A DNA stretch of 33,422 nt from an uncultured Bacteroides sp. (GTDB lineage: Bacteria; Bacteroidota; Bacteroidia; Bacteroidales; Bacteroidaceae): NCBI GenBank assembly GCA_947074235.1, contig CAMTOV010000013.1, positions 1 through 33,422 of the forward strand, in the 5' to 3' direction. The notes under the pieces are model-generated. The model was not told the DNA's origin and ran no database searches. It saw only the letters and a list, made by a program, of their open reading frames with translations. Each line of letters opens with the position of its first letter. The first letter of the stretch is position 1. The position numbers and the translations under genes were made by a program. Positions 8,614 to 16,933 of this stretch are shown here, piece after piece.

Positions 8614-11538
8614 ATGAAAAAATTAGTATTTTGTGCGGTGTTGCTATTTGTTTGCACACTAAATTTATTGGCACAATCGAAAACAATCACCGTATCAGGA
8701 CGAGTGATTGAAGCCGAGACAAAAGAACCTGTCGAGATGGCAACGGTTCAATTACTTTCCCTTCCTGATAGCGCACAAGCTTCCGGTATTGTAACACAGC
8801 GTAATGGATACTTTTCTTTACCTAAAGTAAGTGCAGGAAAGTATGTGCTTCGTGTAGCATATCTTGGCTTTAATACACAGAATATACCATTGACATTAAA
8901 TTCAAATGCAACAGAAAAAAATGTTGGAACAATTAGCCTAGGTGTAGATGCAGTAATGCTTAAGGAAGCAGTGATTACTGCCGAAGCGCCTCAGGTAACA
9001 GTTGTAGAGGATACATTAATGTACAATACTTCGGCATATCGTGTACCCGAGGGTGCTATGCTTGAAGAACTGGTAAAAAAAATACCAGGTGCAGAGATTG
9101 ATGAAGACGGCAATGTGAAAATCAATGGTAAAGAAGTAAAGAAAATCATGGTAGAAGGTAAAGAGTTTTTTGGTGGTGATGTGAAAACCGGTCTTAAAAA
9201 TCTGCCTGTAAACATGATTGATAAACTGAAAACATACGATAAAAAGTCGGACTTGGCACGTATCACAGGTATTGATGATGGCGAAGAAGAAACCGTTCTT
9301 GACTTAAAGGTGAAGAAAGGAATGAATCAAGGTTGGTTTGGTAATGCAGATATTGCTTATGGTACTGAAAAACGTTATCTAGGCAACTTGATGCTTAATC
9401 GTTTTGTCGATGGCACTCAGTTGTCTATTATTGGTGGTGGCAATAATGTAAACGACCAAGGTTTCTCAAGCGGCGGAGGCGTTCCGCGTTGGCGTAGAAA
9501 TAATGGATTAAACGCAACCAAAACAGTAGGTGTGAATTTTGCATCCGAAACCTCTAAACTTGAAACAGGTGGTAGTGTTCGTTATAATTATAAGAATTCA
9601 GATATTGTAAATACTGGTTATTCTGAACGCTTTTTGCAAAGCGGTAATTCTTTCTCCAACTCAAATTCTAAGAATATTACTAAGAATCTAGATTTGAATG
9701 CTGATTTTCGTTTAGAGTGGAAGCCCGATACAATGACAAATATCTTGTTTCGTCCTGATGTGAGTTATGGTAAAACTAAAAATGAGTCTGAATCTTTTTC
9801 AGGAACATTTAATTCAGACCCATTTGCAATCGTTTCTAATCCAAATTCTTATCTAGATTTTAATAGTTTAGACTCTAATGAAGACCCATTGCGCGATATT
9901 CGTGTCAATGCAATCAACTCACATTCTTTTCGCAAATCAAACAGTCTGAATGCTAATGCTACATTGCAATTAAATCGTAAGTTGAATTCGTTGGGAAGAA
10001 ATGTAACTTTCCGTGGACGATTTGGTTATTCTGATAACAATAATGATTCCTATACTGACTCAGAAACCCGTTATTATCAACTTCTTAATGCTGCAGGTAA
10101 TGACTCTATATTATATCGTAATCAATATATTACTACCCCAACATCTAATTATACTTATAGCGCTCAAGTTACTTATAGTGAGCCTATAGCCAAAGCTACT
10201 TTCTTGCAGTTTAGCTATAATTTTACTTATAAGAATAGCAAGAGTGATAAGCGTACTTATAGCTTGGGCGATGATTGGGATATTTATGATCCATTGCCAC
10301 CGGGATATCAACAAAATTTTGTGGATAGTTTATCAAAGGATGCTGAGTATCATTATTATAATCATGATATTACAGCTAATATACGCATCATACGCGAAAA
10401 TTATCAATTAACAGCCGGAGGATCATTCCAACCACAAAAATCTACACTTTCATATAAACGTGGAGATTATACCATTGATACAACTCGCCACGTATTCAAT
10501 TTTACACCAACAGTTGATTTTCGTTATCGTTTCTCTAAAGTTAGTCAACTTAGATTTACTTATCGCGGTAGAAGCAACCAGCCAAGTATGGAAAACTTGT
10601 TGCCAATTGTAGATAACTCTGATCCACTGCGTATAAGTGTGGGTAATCCAGGCTTGAAACCCTCATTTAGCCATAATATTCGCTTATTCTTTAATACTTA
10701 TAATGCAGAGGCACAAAGAGGTATCATGACACATGTTAGATTTACTGCAACGCAAAATGCCATTGCTAATGCTACGGAATATAATGAACAAACCGGTGGA
10801 ACTATTTCTCAACCACAAAATATAAACGGCAACTGGAATGCTGCGGGTATGTTTGGTTTTAATACAGCTTTACCCAATAAAAAGTTTACTGTAAACTCCT
10901 TTACTCAAGTGAGATATACAAACAGTGTGGCTTTCTTGTATGAACAGGAGAAACAAATGAATGAAAAAAATACAAGTACCGAGTTAGTGTTGGGAGAAAG
11001 AGTAAATGCAGCTTATCGCAATAATTGGTTGGAGATAGGTATAAACGGCTCTATCGATTACTCGTTTGAGAAAAACAAATTGCGCCCCGAAAGCAACCAG
11101 CAACCATTTACTTTCTCTTATGGAGCTAATACTAACATCTCTCTTCCGTGGAATATGACTATTGCTACTAATATTGCCAATCAAGCACGTCGAGGCTATT
11201 TAGATAATAGTATGAATAGAAATGAATTGATTTGGAATGCACAGATAGCTCAAACCTTCTTTAAAGGTAGCACAACGGTTAGTTTTGAGTGGTATGATAT
11301 CTTGAGACAACAAACTAATATTAGTCGTTCGTTGACAGCAAGTATGCGCTCTGTATCTGAATATAACGGTATAAACAGTTATTGTATGTTTCATGTTATC
11401 TACCGACTTAATGTATTTGGTAGCAAAGCGGCTCGCGAAGGAATGAATAATCGTGGTGGCTTTGGCGGACCACGTGGTGATAGACCTCCTGGTCATCCAT
11501 CGGGTGGCGGATTCGGTGGTGGTAGACCAAGTTTCTAA
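8614..11538 (+). CDS. Outer-membrane beta-barrel protein with carboxypeptidase-regulatory-like start and Gly-rich tail
   Basis: The 974-residue product starts with a signal peptide (MKKLVFCAVLLFVCTLNLLA, then Q). Residues ~25-110 form a CarboxypepD_reg-like domain (SGRVIEAETKEPVEMATVQL and GYFSLPKVSAGKYVLRV). A plug-like region follows at ~115-230, including IPGAEIDEDGNVKINGKEVK. The remaining ~700 residues are alternating aromatic/polar strands typical of a large barrel (outer-membrane beta-barrel family, TonB-dependent-receptor-like). No TonB box was identified and no SusD-like gene follows, so it is not a classic glycan importer pair. After a final strand around CMFHVIYRLNVFG comes a ~35-residue tail rich in Gly, Arg and Pro that ends in Phe. 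A hairpin terminator follows. Ligand unknown. Confidence 0.85.
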   Translation: MKKLVFCAVLLFVCTLNLLAQSKTITVSGRVIEAETKEPVEMATVQLLSLPDSAQASGIVTQRNGYFSLPKVSAGKYVLRVAYLGFNTQNIPLTLNSNATEKNVGTISLGVDAVMLKEAVITAEAPQVTVVEDTLMYNTSAYRVPEGAMLEELVKKIPGAEIDEDGNVKINGKEVKKIMVEGKEFFGGDVKTGLKNLPVNMIDKLKTYDKKSDLARITGIDDGEEETVLDLKVKKGMNQGWFGNADIAYGTEKRYLGNLMLNRFVDGTQLSIIGGGNNVNDQGFSSGGGVPRWRRNNGLNATKTVGVNFASETSKLETGGSVRYNYKNSDIVNTGYSERFLQSGNSFSNSNSKNITKNLDLNADFRLEWKPDTMTNILFRPDVSYGKTKNESESFSGTFNSDPFAIVSNPNSYLDFNSLDSNEDPLRDIRVNAINSHSFRKSNSLNANATLQLNRKLNSLGRNVTFRGRFGYSDNNNDSYTDSETRYYQLLNAAGNDSILYRNQYITTPTSNYTYSAQVTYSEPIAKATFLQFSYNFTYKNSKSDKRTYSLGDDWDIYDPLPPGYQQNFVDSLSKDAEYHYYNHDITANIRIIRENYQLTAGGSFQPQKSTLSYKRGDYTIDTTRHVFNFTPTVDFRYRFSKVSQLRFTYRGRSNQPSMENLLPIVDNSDPLRISVGNPGLKPSFSHNIRLFFNTYNAEAQRGIMTHVRFTATQNAIANATEYNEQTGGTISQPQNINGNWNAAGMFGFNTALPNKKFTVNSFTQVRYTNSVAFLYEQEKQMNEKNTSTELVLGERVNAAYRNNWLEIGINGSIDYSFEKNKLRPESNQQPFTFSYGANTNISLPWNMTIATNIANQARRGYLDNSMNRNELIWNAQIAQTFFKGSTTVSFEWYDILRQQTNISRSLTASMRSVSEYNGINSYCMFHVIYRLNVFGSKAAREGMNNRGGFGGPRGDRPPGHPSGGGFGGGRPSF

Positions 11539-11554
11539 GATATAATGATCTTTT

Positions 11555-11597
11555 AAAAAATGTCTTTAATACAATCGGTATTAAGGACATTTTTTTT
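11555..11597 (+). terminator. Terminator after the outer-membrane protein gene
   Basis: AATGTCTTTAATAC and GTATTAAGGACATT pair with one G-U around the loop AATCG, extended by A-T pairs, and run into seven Ts ending at 11597. It starts 16 bases after the stop at 11538. Confidence 0.88.
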
Positions 11598-11713
11598 GTT
11601 AATTTTGATTTACGGTGTTTCCATTATGTAATAATAATTGAACTATCAACCTCTATCTTGGTTTATACATTAAGGGAGAATTCATGTTTACTTAAAATTA
11701 TTGAAGTACAAAC

Positions 11714-11745
11714 TTGACATGGAATTATATTCTAATTATCTTTGT
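11714..11745 (+). promoter_or_regulatory. Possible promoter immediately before cls
   Basis: TATCTTTG at about 11737-11744 matches TAnnTTTG, with CTTG (11713-11716) 20 bases upstream as an approximate -33 box. If real, transcription would begin very near the chosen ATG at 11750, giving almost no leader. Confidence 0.35.
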
Positions 11746-11749
11746 TAGT

Positions 11750-13189
11750 ATGATGGATTGGAGTAACATATTGGCTTTGTGTGCTAAAATAGCTTTCGAT
11801 GTGATATACTTTGGAGCTGTTATAGGTACTATTATTGTAGTTATACTTGACAATCGCAATCCGGTGAAAACTATTGCTTGGATACTTGTATTGATGTTTC
11901 TCCCCTTTATTGGACTGATATTTTATTTCTTTTTTGGTCGTAGTCAGCGAAGAGAGCGCATTATAAGCAGAAAATCTTATAATAGACTTCTGAAAAAGCC
12001 CATGGCCGAATATATAATGCAAACCAAACCACAAGTTCCAAAAGAGTATAGCCGATTGATTCATTTTTTTCAATCTACCAATCAAGCTTTTCTATTTGAA
12101 GGCAATCAAGTCGATCTTTATATAGATGGATACACTAAGCTTCAAGCTCTAATTTACGAACTAAATAAAGCTAAAAAGCATATTCATATAGAGTATTATA
12201 TTTTTGAAGATGATGCTGTAGGAAGGCTTATTCGTGATATATTGATTGATAAAGCAAAAGATGGGGTAGAAGTGCGTGTGATTTATGATGATGTAGGTTG
12301 CTGGCATGTACCTAATGCTTTTTTTGATGAAATGCGTAGAGCAGGCATAGAGGTAAGAAGCTTTCTAAAGGTACGTTTTCCTCTCTTTACCAGTCGTGTA
12401 AATTATCGCAATCACCACAAGATAGTAGTAATAGATGGTAGTGTGGGCTTTGTTGGTGGCATGAATCTAGCAGAACGTTATCTGAAAGGTTTTTCATGGG
12501 GGATATGGAGAGATACCCATATTCGTATTTATGGAAGAGCAGTACATGGATTACAAACTGCCTTTTTGCTCGATTGGTACTTTGTAGATCGTACCTTAAT
12601 TACTTCTTCTCAATATTTCCCTAAACTGGAATCATCGGGCTATACTTTGGCTCAAGTAGTAACAAGTGAACCAATTGGTCCATGGACAGAAATTATGCAA
12701 GGTTTAATAATGGCTATTACGGGTGCAAAGAAGTATTTCTATATTCAAACACCTTACTTCTTACCTACCGAGGAGGCCTTAGTTGCCTTGCAAACAGCAG
12801 CACTTGCTGGTGTTGATGTGCGCCTGATGCTGCCATTGCGTGCAGATAGTAAACTTACTCATTGGGCATCTTGTTCATATATACAGGCTGTGTTGCAAGC
12901 AGGTGTGAAGGTATATTTCTACCGAAAAGGATTTTTGCACTCCAAACTGATGGTGTCTGATGATTTGTTATCAACAGTGGGCTCTACAAATTTCGACTTT
13001 AGAAGCTTTGAACAGAATTTTGAAGTAAATGCTTTTATGTATAGTCAAGAAACGGCGATGAAGATGAAAGAGATATTCTTAACAGACCAACGAGATTGCA
13101 CCCAGATTTTACTTAAAACCTGGGATAAACGTCCATGGAAGCACAAAGCCTTGGAATCTGTAGTGAAGCTACTTGCCCCACTGCTATAA
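11750..13189 (+). CDS. cls: Cardiolipin synthase (phospholipase D family)
   Basis: The protein of about 479 residues joins phosphatidyl groups to make cardiolipin in the inner membrane. Two N-terminal helices (about residues 20-35 and 42-62) form the PLDc_N region. Two HKD motifs follow: HHKIVVID at about residues 222-229, and HSKLMVSD at about 397-404 followed by the usual GSTNFD. This is the normal size and layout of bacterial Cls. The frame is open upstream to a TTG at 11714, but ATG 11750 (MMDWSN) suits the family better; the adjacent ATG 11753 is also possible. The gene ends convergently, 7 bases from the end of rsmD. Confidence 0.93.
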   Translation: MMDWSNILALCAKIAFDVIYFGAVIGTIIVVILDNRNPVKTIAWILVLMFLPFIGLIFYFFFGRSQRRERIISRKSYNRLLKKPMAEYIMQTKPQVPKEYSRLIHFFQSTNQAFLFEGNQVDLYIDGYTKLQALIYELNKAKKHIHIEYYIFEDDAVGRLIRDILIDKAKDGVEVRVIYDDVGCWHVPNAFFDEMRRAGIEVRSFLKVRFPLFTSRVNYRNHHKIVVIDGSVGFVGGMNLAERYLKGFSWGIWRDTHIRIYGRAVHGLQTAFLLDWYFVDRTLITSSQYFPKLESSGYTLAQVVTSEPIGPWTEIMQGLIMAITGAKKYFYIQTPYFLPTEEALVALQTAALAGVDVRLMLPLRADSKLTHWASCSYIQAVLQAGVKVYFYRKGFLHSKLMVSDDLLSTVGSTNFDFRSFEQNFEVNAFMYSQETAMKMKEIFLTDQRDCTQILLKTWDKRPWKHKALESVVKLLAPLL

Positions 13190-13196
13190 GCTAATA

Positions 13197-13733
13197 TTAT
13201 TGAAAGAAAGAGAAGTTGACACTGCCATATACACGCTTCTCTATAAATCTTGGATGGTCCTCAAAATGATCTTGTTTGCCATGCTCTAATACAAACAATC
13301 CATCTTCCTTTAGAAGGTTATTTTCAAATATCGCATCAGGAATAGTTGCCAATCCTTTAAGTTCGTATGGCGGATCGGCAAAAATAAAGTCAAATTGGCT
13401 CTTGCATGTTTTCACAAACTTAAAAACATCTGCTCTGATAGGAATGCATTTCTCTGTTTTAAGCTCCTTCATTATTTTGCAAATGAATTGATAGTGATCT
13501 CTATCTCTTTCTACGGCAATAACCTGATCGCAACCGCGTGATACTAGTTCAATACTAATGCTTCCTGTACCTGCAAAAAGATCAAGAGCTATAACTCCAT
13601 CCTCAAAATCGATATAGTTGTTTGATAAAACATTAAACAGATTCTCTTTAGCAAAATCTGTGGTGGGACGTGCCTTAAATGAACGTGGCACATCAAATCT
13701 TCTACTTTTATATATTCCGCTAATTACTCGCAT
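13197..13733 (-). CDS. rsmD: 16S rRNA (guanine-966 N2)-methyltransferase
   Basis: The 178-residue Rossmann methyltransferase modifies G966 of 16S rRNA, in the loop near the P-site tRNA. N-terminal RVISGIYKSRRFDVP and RPTTDFAKENLFNVL are typical of RsmD. The SAM-binding motif is DLFAGTGSISIE at 51-62 and the catalytic motif is DPPY at 120-123. Length is normal. Its start overlaps the end of the DUF3822 gene by 14 bases, so it is probably translated from the same - strand message through coupling. Confidence 0.95.
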   Translation of the reverse strand: MRVISGIYKSRRFDVPRSFKARPTTDFAKENLFNVLSNNYIDFEDGVIALDLFAGTGSISIELVSRGCDQVIAVERDRDHYQFICKIMKELKTEKCIPIRADVFKFVKTCKSQFDFIFADPPYELKGLATIPDAIFENNLLKEDGLFVLEHGKQDHFEDHPRFIEKRVYGSVNFSFFQ

Positions 13734-14517
13734 AGTCTAATAACGCTTGAAGGTCAATATTGGTTTTGGGTATTACTGAAACTTGAAGAATATATCGTTT
13801 GAGTTCTTTTAATATAGCCTCTTTATCCTTGATTGTGCCAGATAGAAATAACTCATCGCGTTGTTGATCGAAATAGAGTTGCTTCCACACGGCAAAGATA
13901 TAATACAGTCTGTCTTCTTGCTGTTTTGCATCAAATGTATTGAGCATTAGCAAGTTGCCTCGCTCATAGCAATATATATCAATGTGTGAAGAAGAAAACG
14001 ATACATACATTTTCTTTGTATTGCCAAATCTACTCTTGGCAGTAAAGTATTCGTTTAACAGAAAATATTGTGAATAAAATTTTGCTTCAGGAAAGGTAGT
14101 TTTAAGAAACTGAAATGCACTTTTGTCTACACCGTATAAGTTTACGATAGAGCTTTCGGTTCCTTTGTTGAATAGTAATGTTTCGTTGGTTTGTTTGGTG
14201 TGGTTATAGTAGAATAAATCAGCCATTTGGTTTTCGTCAAATATATCAATAGGTATATTAGTGAAACGCTTGTTAGATACAATAACCTTAACTGATTTAT
14301 ATTTTAGCTTCAACTCCTCATGTGCATTAAAAAGGTTTTTTAAATTGGCCGTTAATGACAAAGAAGTATTAGCTTCCTCTTCAAGAAAGGAAGTAAAAGT
14401 GTCTTGAATCGGATTGTAAATAGAAAAAGAAAATCCATCCGTACAAAGACGGATGGATAATGTATATTGTTCCGATTTAGTAAAGTCGATATGATTATTC
14501 CCAGTTTCCTGCACCAT
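13720..14517 (-). CDS. DUF3822 family protein
   Basis: The product is about 265 residues if started at ATG 14517 (MVQETG); an upstream TTG at 14541 is less likely. It resembles the Bacteroidetes DUF3822 family, of unknown function. It has no signal peptide or membrane helix, so it is cytoplasmic. Two parts look alike: an N-terminal beta hairpin (YTLSIRLCTDGFSFSIYNP) and a second one near the middle (KMYVSFSSSHIDIYCYERGN), followed by helices and DELFLSGTIKDKEAILKELK. That arrangement recalls the two lobes of actin-fold ATPases such as PilM; this is my inference. The gene overlaps its upstream partner by 23 bases and rsmD by 14, implying translational coupling. Confidence 0.8.
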   Translation of the reverse strand: MVQETGNNHIDFTKSEQYTLSIRLCTDGFSFSIYNPIQDTFTSFLEEEANTSLSLTANLKNLFNAHEELKLKYKSVKVIVSNKRFTNIPIDIFDENQMADLFYYNHTKQTNETLLFNKGTESSIVNLYGVDKSAFQFLKTTFPEAKFYSQYFLLNEYFTAKSRFGNTKKMYVSFSSSHIDIYCYERGNLLMLNTFDAKQQEDRLYYIFAVWKQLYFDQQRDELFLSGTIKDKEAILKELKRYILQVSVIPKTNIDLQALLDYASN

Positions 14518-15184
14518 TATTAGGGCTTTCGATAGAACCAATCATCAAACCTGTATATCTACCAAGTTTATTTTGAAGATCTTTCAAGTTAACAATTTCT
14601 TGTTTGTCAAGACCATTCAAGTATATATCGTATGGAGCTTTAACTTCGTACATGTATGTTGGAGCACCCGATTTTAAAGTATCATAACGAGTTGCCATTT
14701 CAAATTGTGAGCCATTTCCATAAGGAATGAATCTCATTGAATCAACATTAAAGTTTGCAGAGAATTGAACTGTATCAATTACAGTTTTCCATAATGTATC
14801 ACGTCTGAAGTTTTCCAAACCATTCTTTTTCACATCTGTGAAGTTGCCTGTTTGGTTGGCTTTGTTTATAATTGCCATTGCTTTTTTCTCTGTCATGCCA
14901 TCTTCCAATTGTTTGTCTGTCAATTCACCTACTTTGTAGATAAATGGAATTTTTGCAGTTTTAACAAAATCAATCAATGTGTCAAAGCTTGCAGTATAGT
15001 TACCCTTATTCAAGTTACGATATTCCGCTTGAGCTTTACGAATGTCTAAAAGACGTGTAATAACCGCTTGATCTCTAGCAGATTTCATTTCTTCAAATTC
15101 AATAGGGTTCATGATGCTTCTGAAGCATACATAAACCAGTGCAAGGATACACAAGGTTAATACAATATTAAATACTGTTTTCAT
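14495..15184 (-). CDS. Membrane-anchored protein of unknown function, pseudopilin-like helix
   Basis: The 229-residue product has one N-terminal hydrophobic helix (about residues 5-23) after only four residues, then a long amphipathic helix from FEEMKSARDQAVITRLLDIR through KAQAEYRNLNKGNYTASFDT. That run, helix then Gly-Asn-Tyr turn then DTLIDF, resembles type II secretion and type IV pseudopilins (helix, then 'Y...G.Y...L..L'). It lacks the Gly-Phe prepilin peptidase site, so it would stay as an ordinary anchored protein. The rest is beta-rich with no known motif. It is the first gene of the unit with DUF3822 and rsmD. I do not recognise a named family. Confidence 0.72.
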   Translation of the reverse strand: MKTVFNIVLTLCILALVYVCFRSIMNPIEFEEMKSARDQAVITRLLDIRKAQAEYRNLNKGNYTASFDTLIDFVKTAKIPFIYKVGELTDKQLEDGMTEKKAMAIINKANQTGNFTDVKKNGLENFRRDTLWKTVIDTVQFSANFNVDSMRFIPYGNGSQFEMATRYDTLKSGAPTYMYEVKAPYDIYLNGLDKQEIVNLKDLQNKLGRYTGLMIGSIESPNNGAGNWE

Positions 15185-15221
15185 GATAAATATGTTTTTT
15201 TTAGTTGTTATATTCGTATCG

Positions 15222-15229
15222 CAAAAATA
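15222..15229 (-). promoter_or_regulatory. -7 box of the three-gene unit
   Basis: CAAAAATA reads TATTTTTG on the - strand, a TAnnTTTG match 38 bases before the ATG at 15184. No clear TTTG is present at -33. Confidence 0.45.
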
Positions 15230-15253
15230 GAATAAATAAATCTAAATTCGTAT

Positions 15254-15266
15254 AGTTCGTCGAACT
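15254..15266. promoter_or_regulatory. Small palindrome in the divergent promoter region
   Basis: AGTTCG, a central T, then CGAACT is a perfect inverted repeat lying between the divergent starts at 15184 and 15283. It is only 17 bases before the helicase start, where a repressor could act. Its short arms make chance possible. Confidence 0.3.
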
Positions 15267-15282
15267 TTTTTCTGTTACAAAA

Positions 15283-16701
15283 ATGATAAATAACTATTTA
15301 GAAAGGCAAATTAAGGAAAATTTTCCTTATGAACCAACAGTAGAGCAAGAAATAACGATAAAATTGCTTTCTGAATTTATGCTCTCAAAGGTAAACGAAA
15401 CTGTCTTTCTATTAAAAGGTTATGCCGGAACAGGTAAGACTTCACTAGTTGGTTCGTTGGTAAAAACAATGGATAAATTGAAACAAAAGGTAGTGTTGCT
15501 TGCACCTACCGGAAGGGCAGCCAAAGTATTCTCTTCCTATGCCGGACATTCTGCATATACTATTCACAAAAAAATATATCGTCAACGCGCTTTTTCTAAT
15601 GATACAGATAACTTTTCGTTGAATGAAAATTTGACAAAACATACTCTTTATATTGTAGATGAGGCCTCTATGATCTCTAACGAAGGCCTCTCGGGCTCTG
15701 TATTCGGAACAGGTAGGTTGCTAGATGATTTAATAACCTTTGTATATGCAGGAGAAGGTTGCAGATTGATGTTGATGGGAGATGTGGCACAGTTGCCACC
15801 GGTAGGCGAGGAGTTAAGCCCTGCTCTGTTTTCTGATGCTTTAAAGGGTTATGGATTGCAGGTAATGCAGGTTACTTTAACTCAAGTAATGCGTCAAATG
15901 GAAAGCTCGGGCATACTTTGGAATGCAACTCGTTTACGACAACTTATGGCCGACGACTTGTTTGATTCGCTTCCTAAAATTAAGATTTCTAGTTTTGCGG
16001 ATGTTAAGCAACTACCCGGATTGGAATTGATTGAAACTCTAAACGCTTCTTACGATCGGGTTGGAATGGAGGATACGATTATCATAAGTCGATCAAATAA
16101 ACGTGCCAATTTGTACAATAATGGCATACGCAATCAGATACTTTATCGAGAAGATGAACTCAATACGGGCGACTTACTGATGGTAGCAAAGAACAACTAT
16201 TATTGGACAGAAAAGATTAAAGAAATTGATTTTATAGCCAATGGAGATATAGCCGTAGTGAAGCGAGTGAGGCGAACGCGTGAGATGTATGGCTTTAGAT
16301 TTGCTGAAGTGGTGCTTGCGTTTCCCGATTATGATGACTATGAGCTGGAAACCAGACTGTTATTGGATACACTACATACAGATGCTCCTGCTTTGACAAA
16401 AACTGATAGCGACCGATTATTTCATACTATAATTGAGGATTATATGGATATTCCAATCAAAAGTGATAGAATGAAAAAGATGAAAATCGATCCATATTAC
16501 AATGCGCTGCAGGTAAAATATGCTTATGCAGTGACTTGCCATAAAGCACAAGGTGGACAGTGGAAACATGTTTATCTCGATCAGGGATATATGACTGATG
16601 AATATCTTACGCCTGATTATTTTAGATGGCTTTATACTGCATTTACTCGCGCTACCGAAGTGCTTTATCTGGTCAATTATCCCAAAGAGCAAATAGAATA
16701 A
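15283..16701 (+). CDS. RecD-like ATP-dependent DNA helicase
   Basis: The 472-residue superfamily 1 helicase has Walker A GYAGTGKT at 46-53, motif Ia APTGRAAK at about 74-81, Walker B/DEAD-like DEAS at 126-129 and motif III GDVAQLPPVGEE. The C-terminal UvrD_C_2-like motifs are YAVTCHKAQGGQWKHVYLD and YTAFTRATEVLYLV. It resembles the compact RecD2/Pif1-like helicases of Bacteroidetes, not the RecBCD subunit: no recB or recC is near and the usual RecD2 N-terminal extension is absent. Role in DNA repair or recombination is inferred from the family. It is a single gene, divergent from the 15184 unit and followed by the 22-base repeats. Confidence 0.88.
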   Translation: MINNYLERQIKENFPYEPTVEQEITIKLLSEFMLSKVNETVFLLKGYAGTGKTSLVGSLVKTMDKLKQKVVLLAPTGRAAKVFSSYAGHSAYTIHKKIYRQRAFSNDTDNFSLNENLTKHTLYIVDEASMISNEGLSGSVFGTGRLLDDLITFVYAGEGCRLMLMGDVAQLPPVGEELSPALFSDALKGYGLQVMQVTLTQVMRQMESSGILWNATRLRQLMADDLFDSLPKIKISSFADVKQLPGLELIETLNASYDRVGMEDTIIISRSNKRANLYNNGIRNQILYREDELNTGDLLMVAKNNYYWTEKIKEIDFIANGDIAVVKRVRRTREMYGFRFAEVVLAFPDYDDYELETRLLLDTLHTDAPALTKTDSDRLFHTIIEDYMDIPIKSDRMKKMKIDPYYNALQVKYAYAVTCHKAQGGQWKHVYLDQGYMTDEYLTPDYFRWLYTAFTRATEVLYLVNYPKEQIE

Positions 16702-16725
16702 TAGTAGTTTTTTGGTTTCATAGGG

Positions 16726-16813
16726 ATGAAACTTTATTTTCATACTGGTGAAACAAAAGTTTCTTCGTGATGAAACAAAAGTTTCGCCCCGATGAAACTA
16801 AATGAAATAAAAC
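16726..16813. repeat. Four tandem copies of a degenerate 22-bp repeat
   Basis: ATGAAAC or GTGAAAC recurs at exactly 22-base steps (GAAAC at 16728, 16750, 16772 and 16794). The two central copies read rTGAAACAAAAGTTTC, so each carries the inverted pair GAAAC/GTTTC around AAAA; the outer copies are diverged. Just upstream GTTTCAT AGGG ATGAAAC (16715-16732) is another inverted repeat that shares the first unit. The block lies after the helicase stop and before the pepD terminator. Confidence 0.75.
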
Positions 16814-16846
16814 GGATTTAAACTTAATGATAAACAGATAATAATA

Positions 16847-16893
16847 AAACGACCTCGCAATTCGAACATTCTATTCGAAAAGCAAGGTCGTTT
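16847..16893 (-). terminator. Terminator of pepD, probably bidirectional
   Basis: AAACGACCT (16847-16855) pairs with AGGTCGTTT (16885-16893), with an inner TTCGAA/TTCGAA pair. On the - strand it runs into TTTTATTATT after the pepD stop. On the + strand a shorter TTTATCTATTTT follows, so it may also stop helicase transcripts. Confidence 0.85.
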
Positions 16894-16933
16894 ATCTATT
16901 TTCAGTTTGCTATTTTATAATAGCTGTGGATTA

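Noticed and set aside
16726-16813. CRISPR-like array formed by the 22-bp repeats
   Set aside because: Repeats are adjacent without unique spacers, are degenerate, and no cas gene is present.
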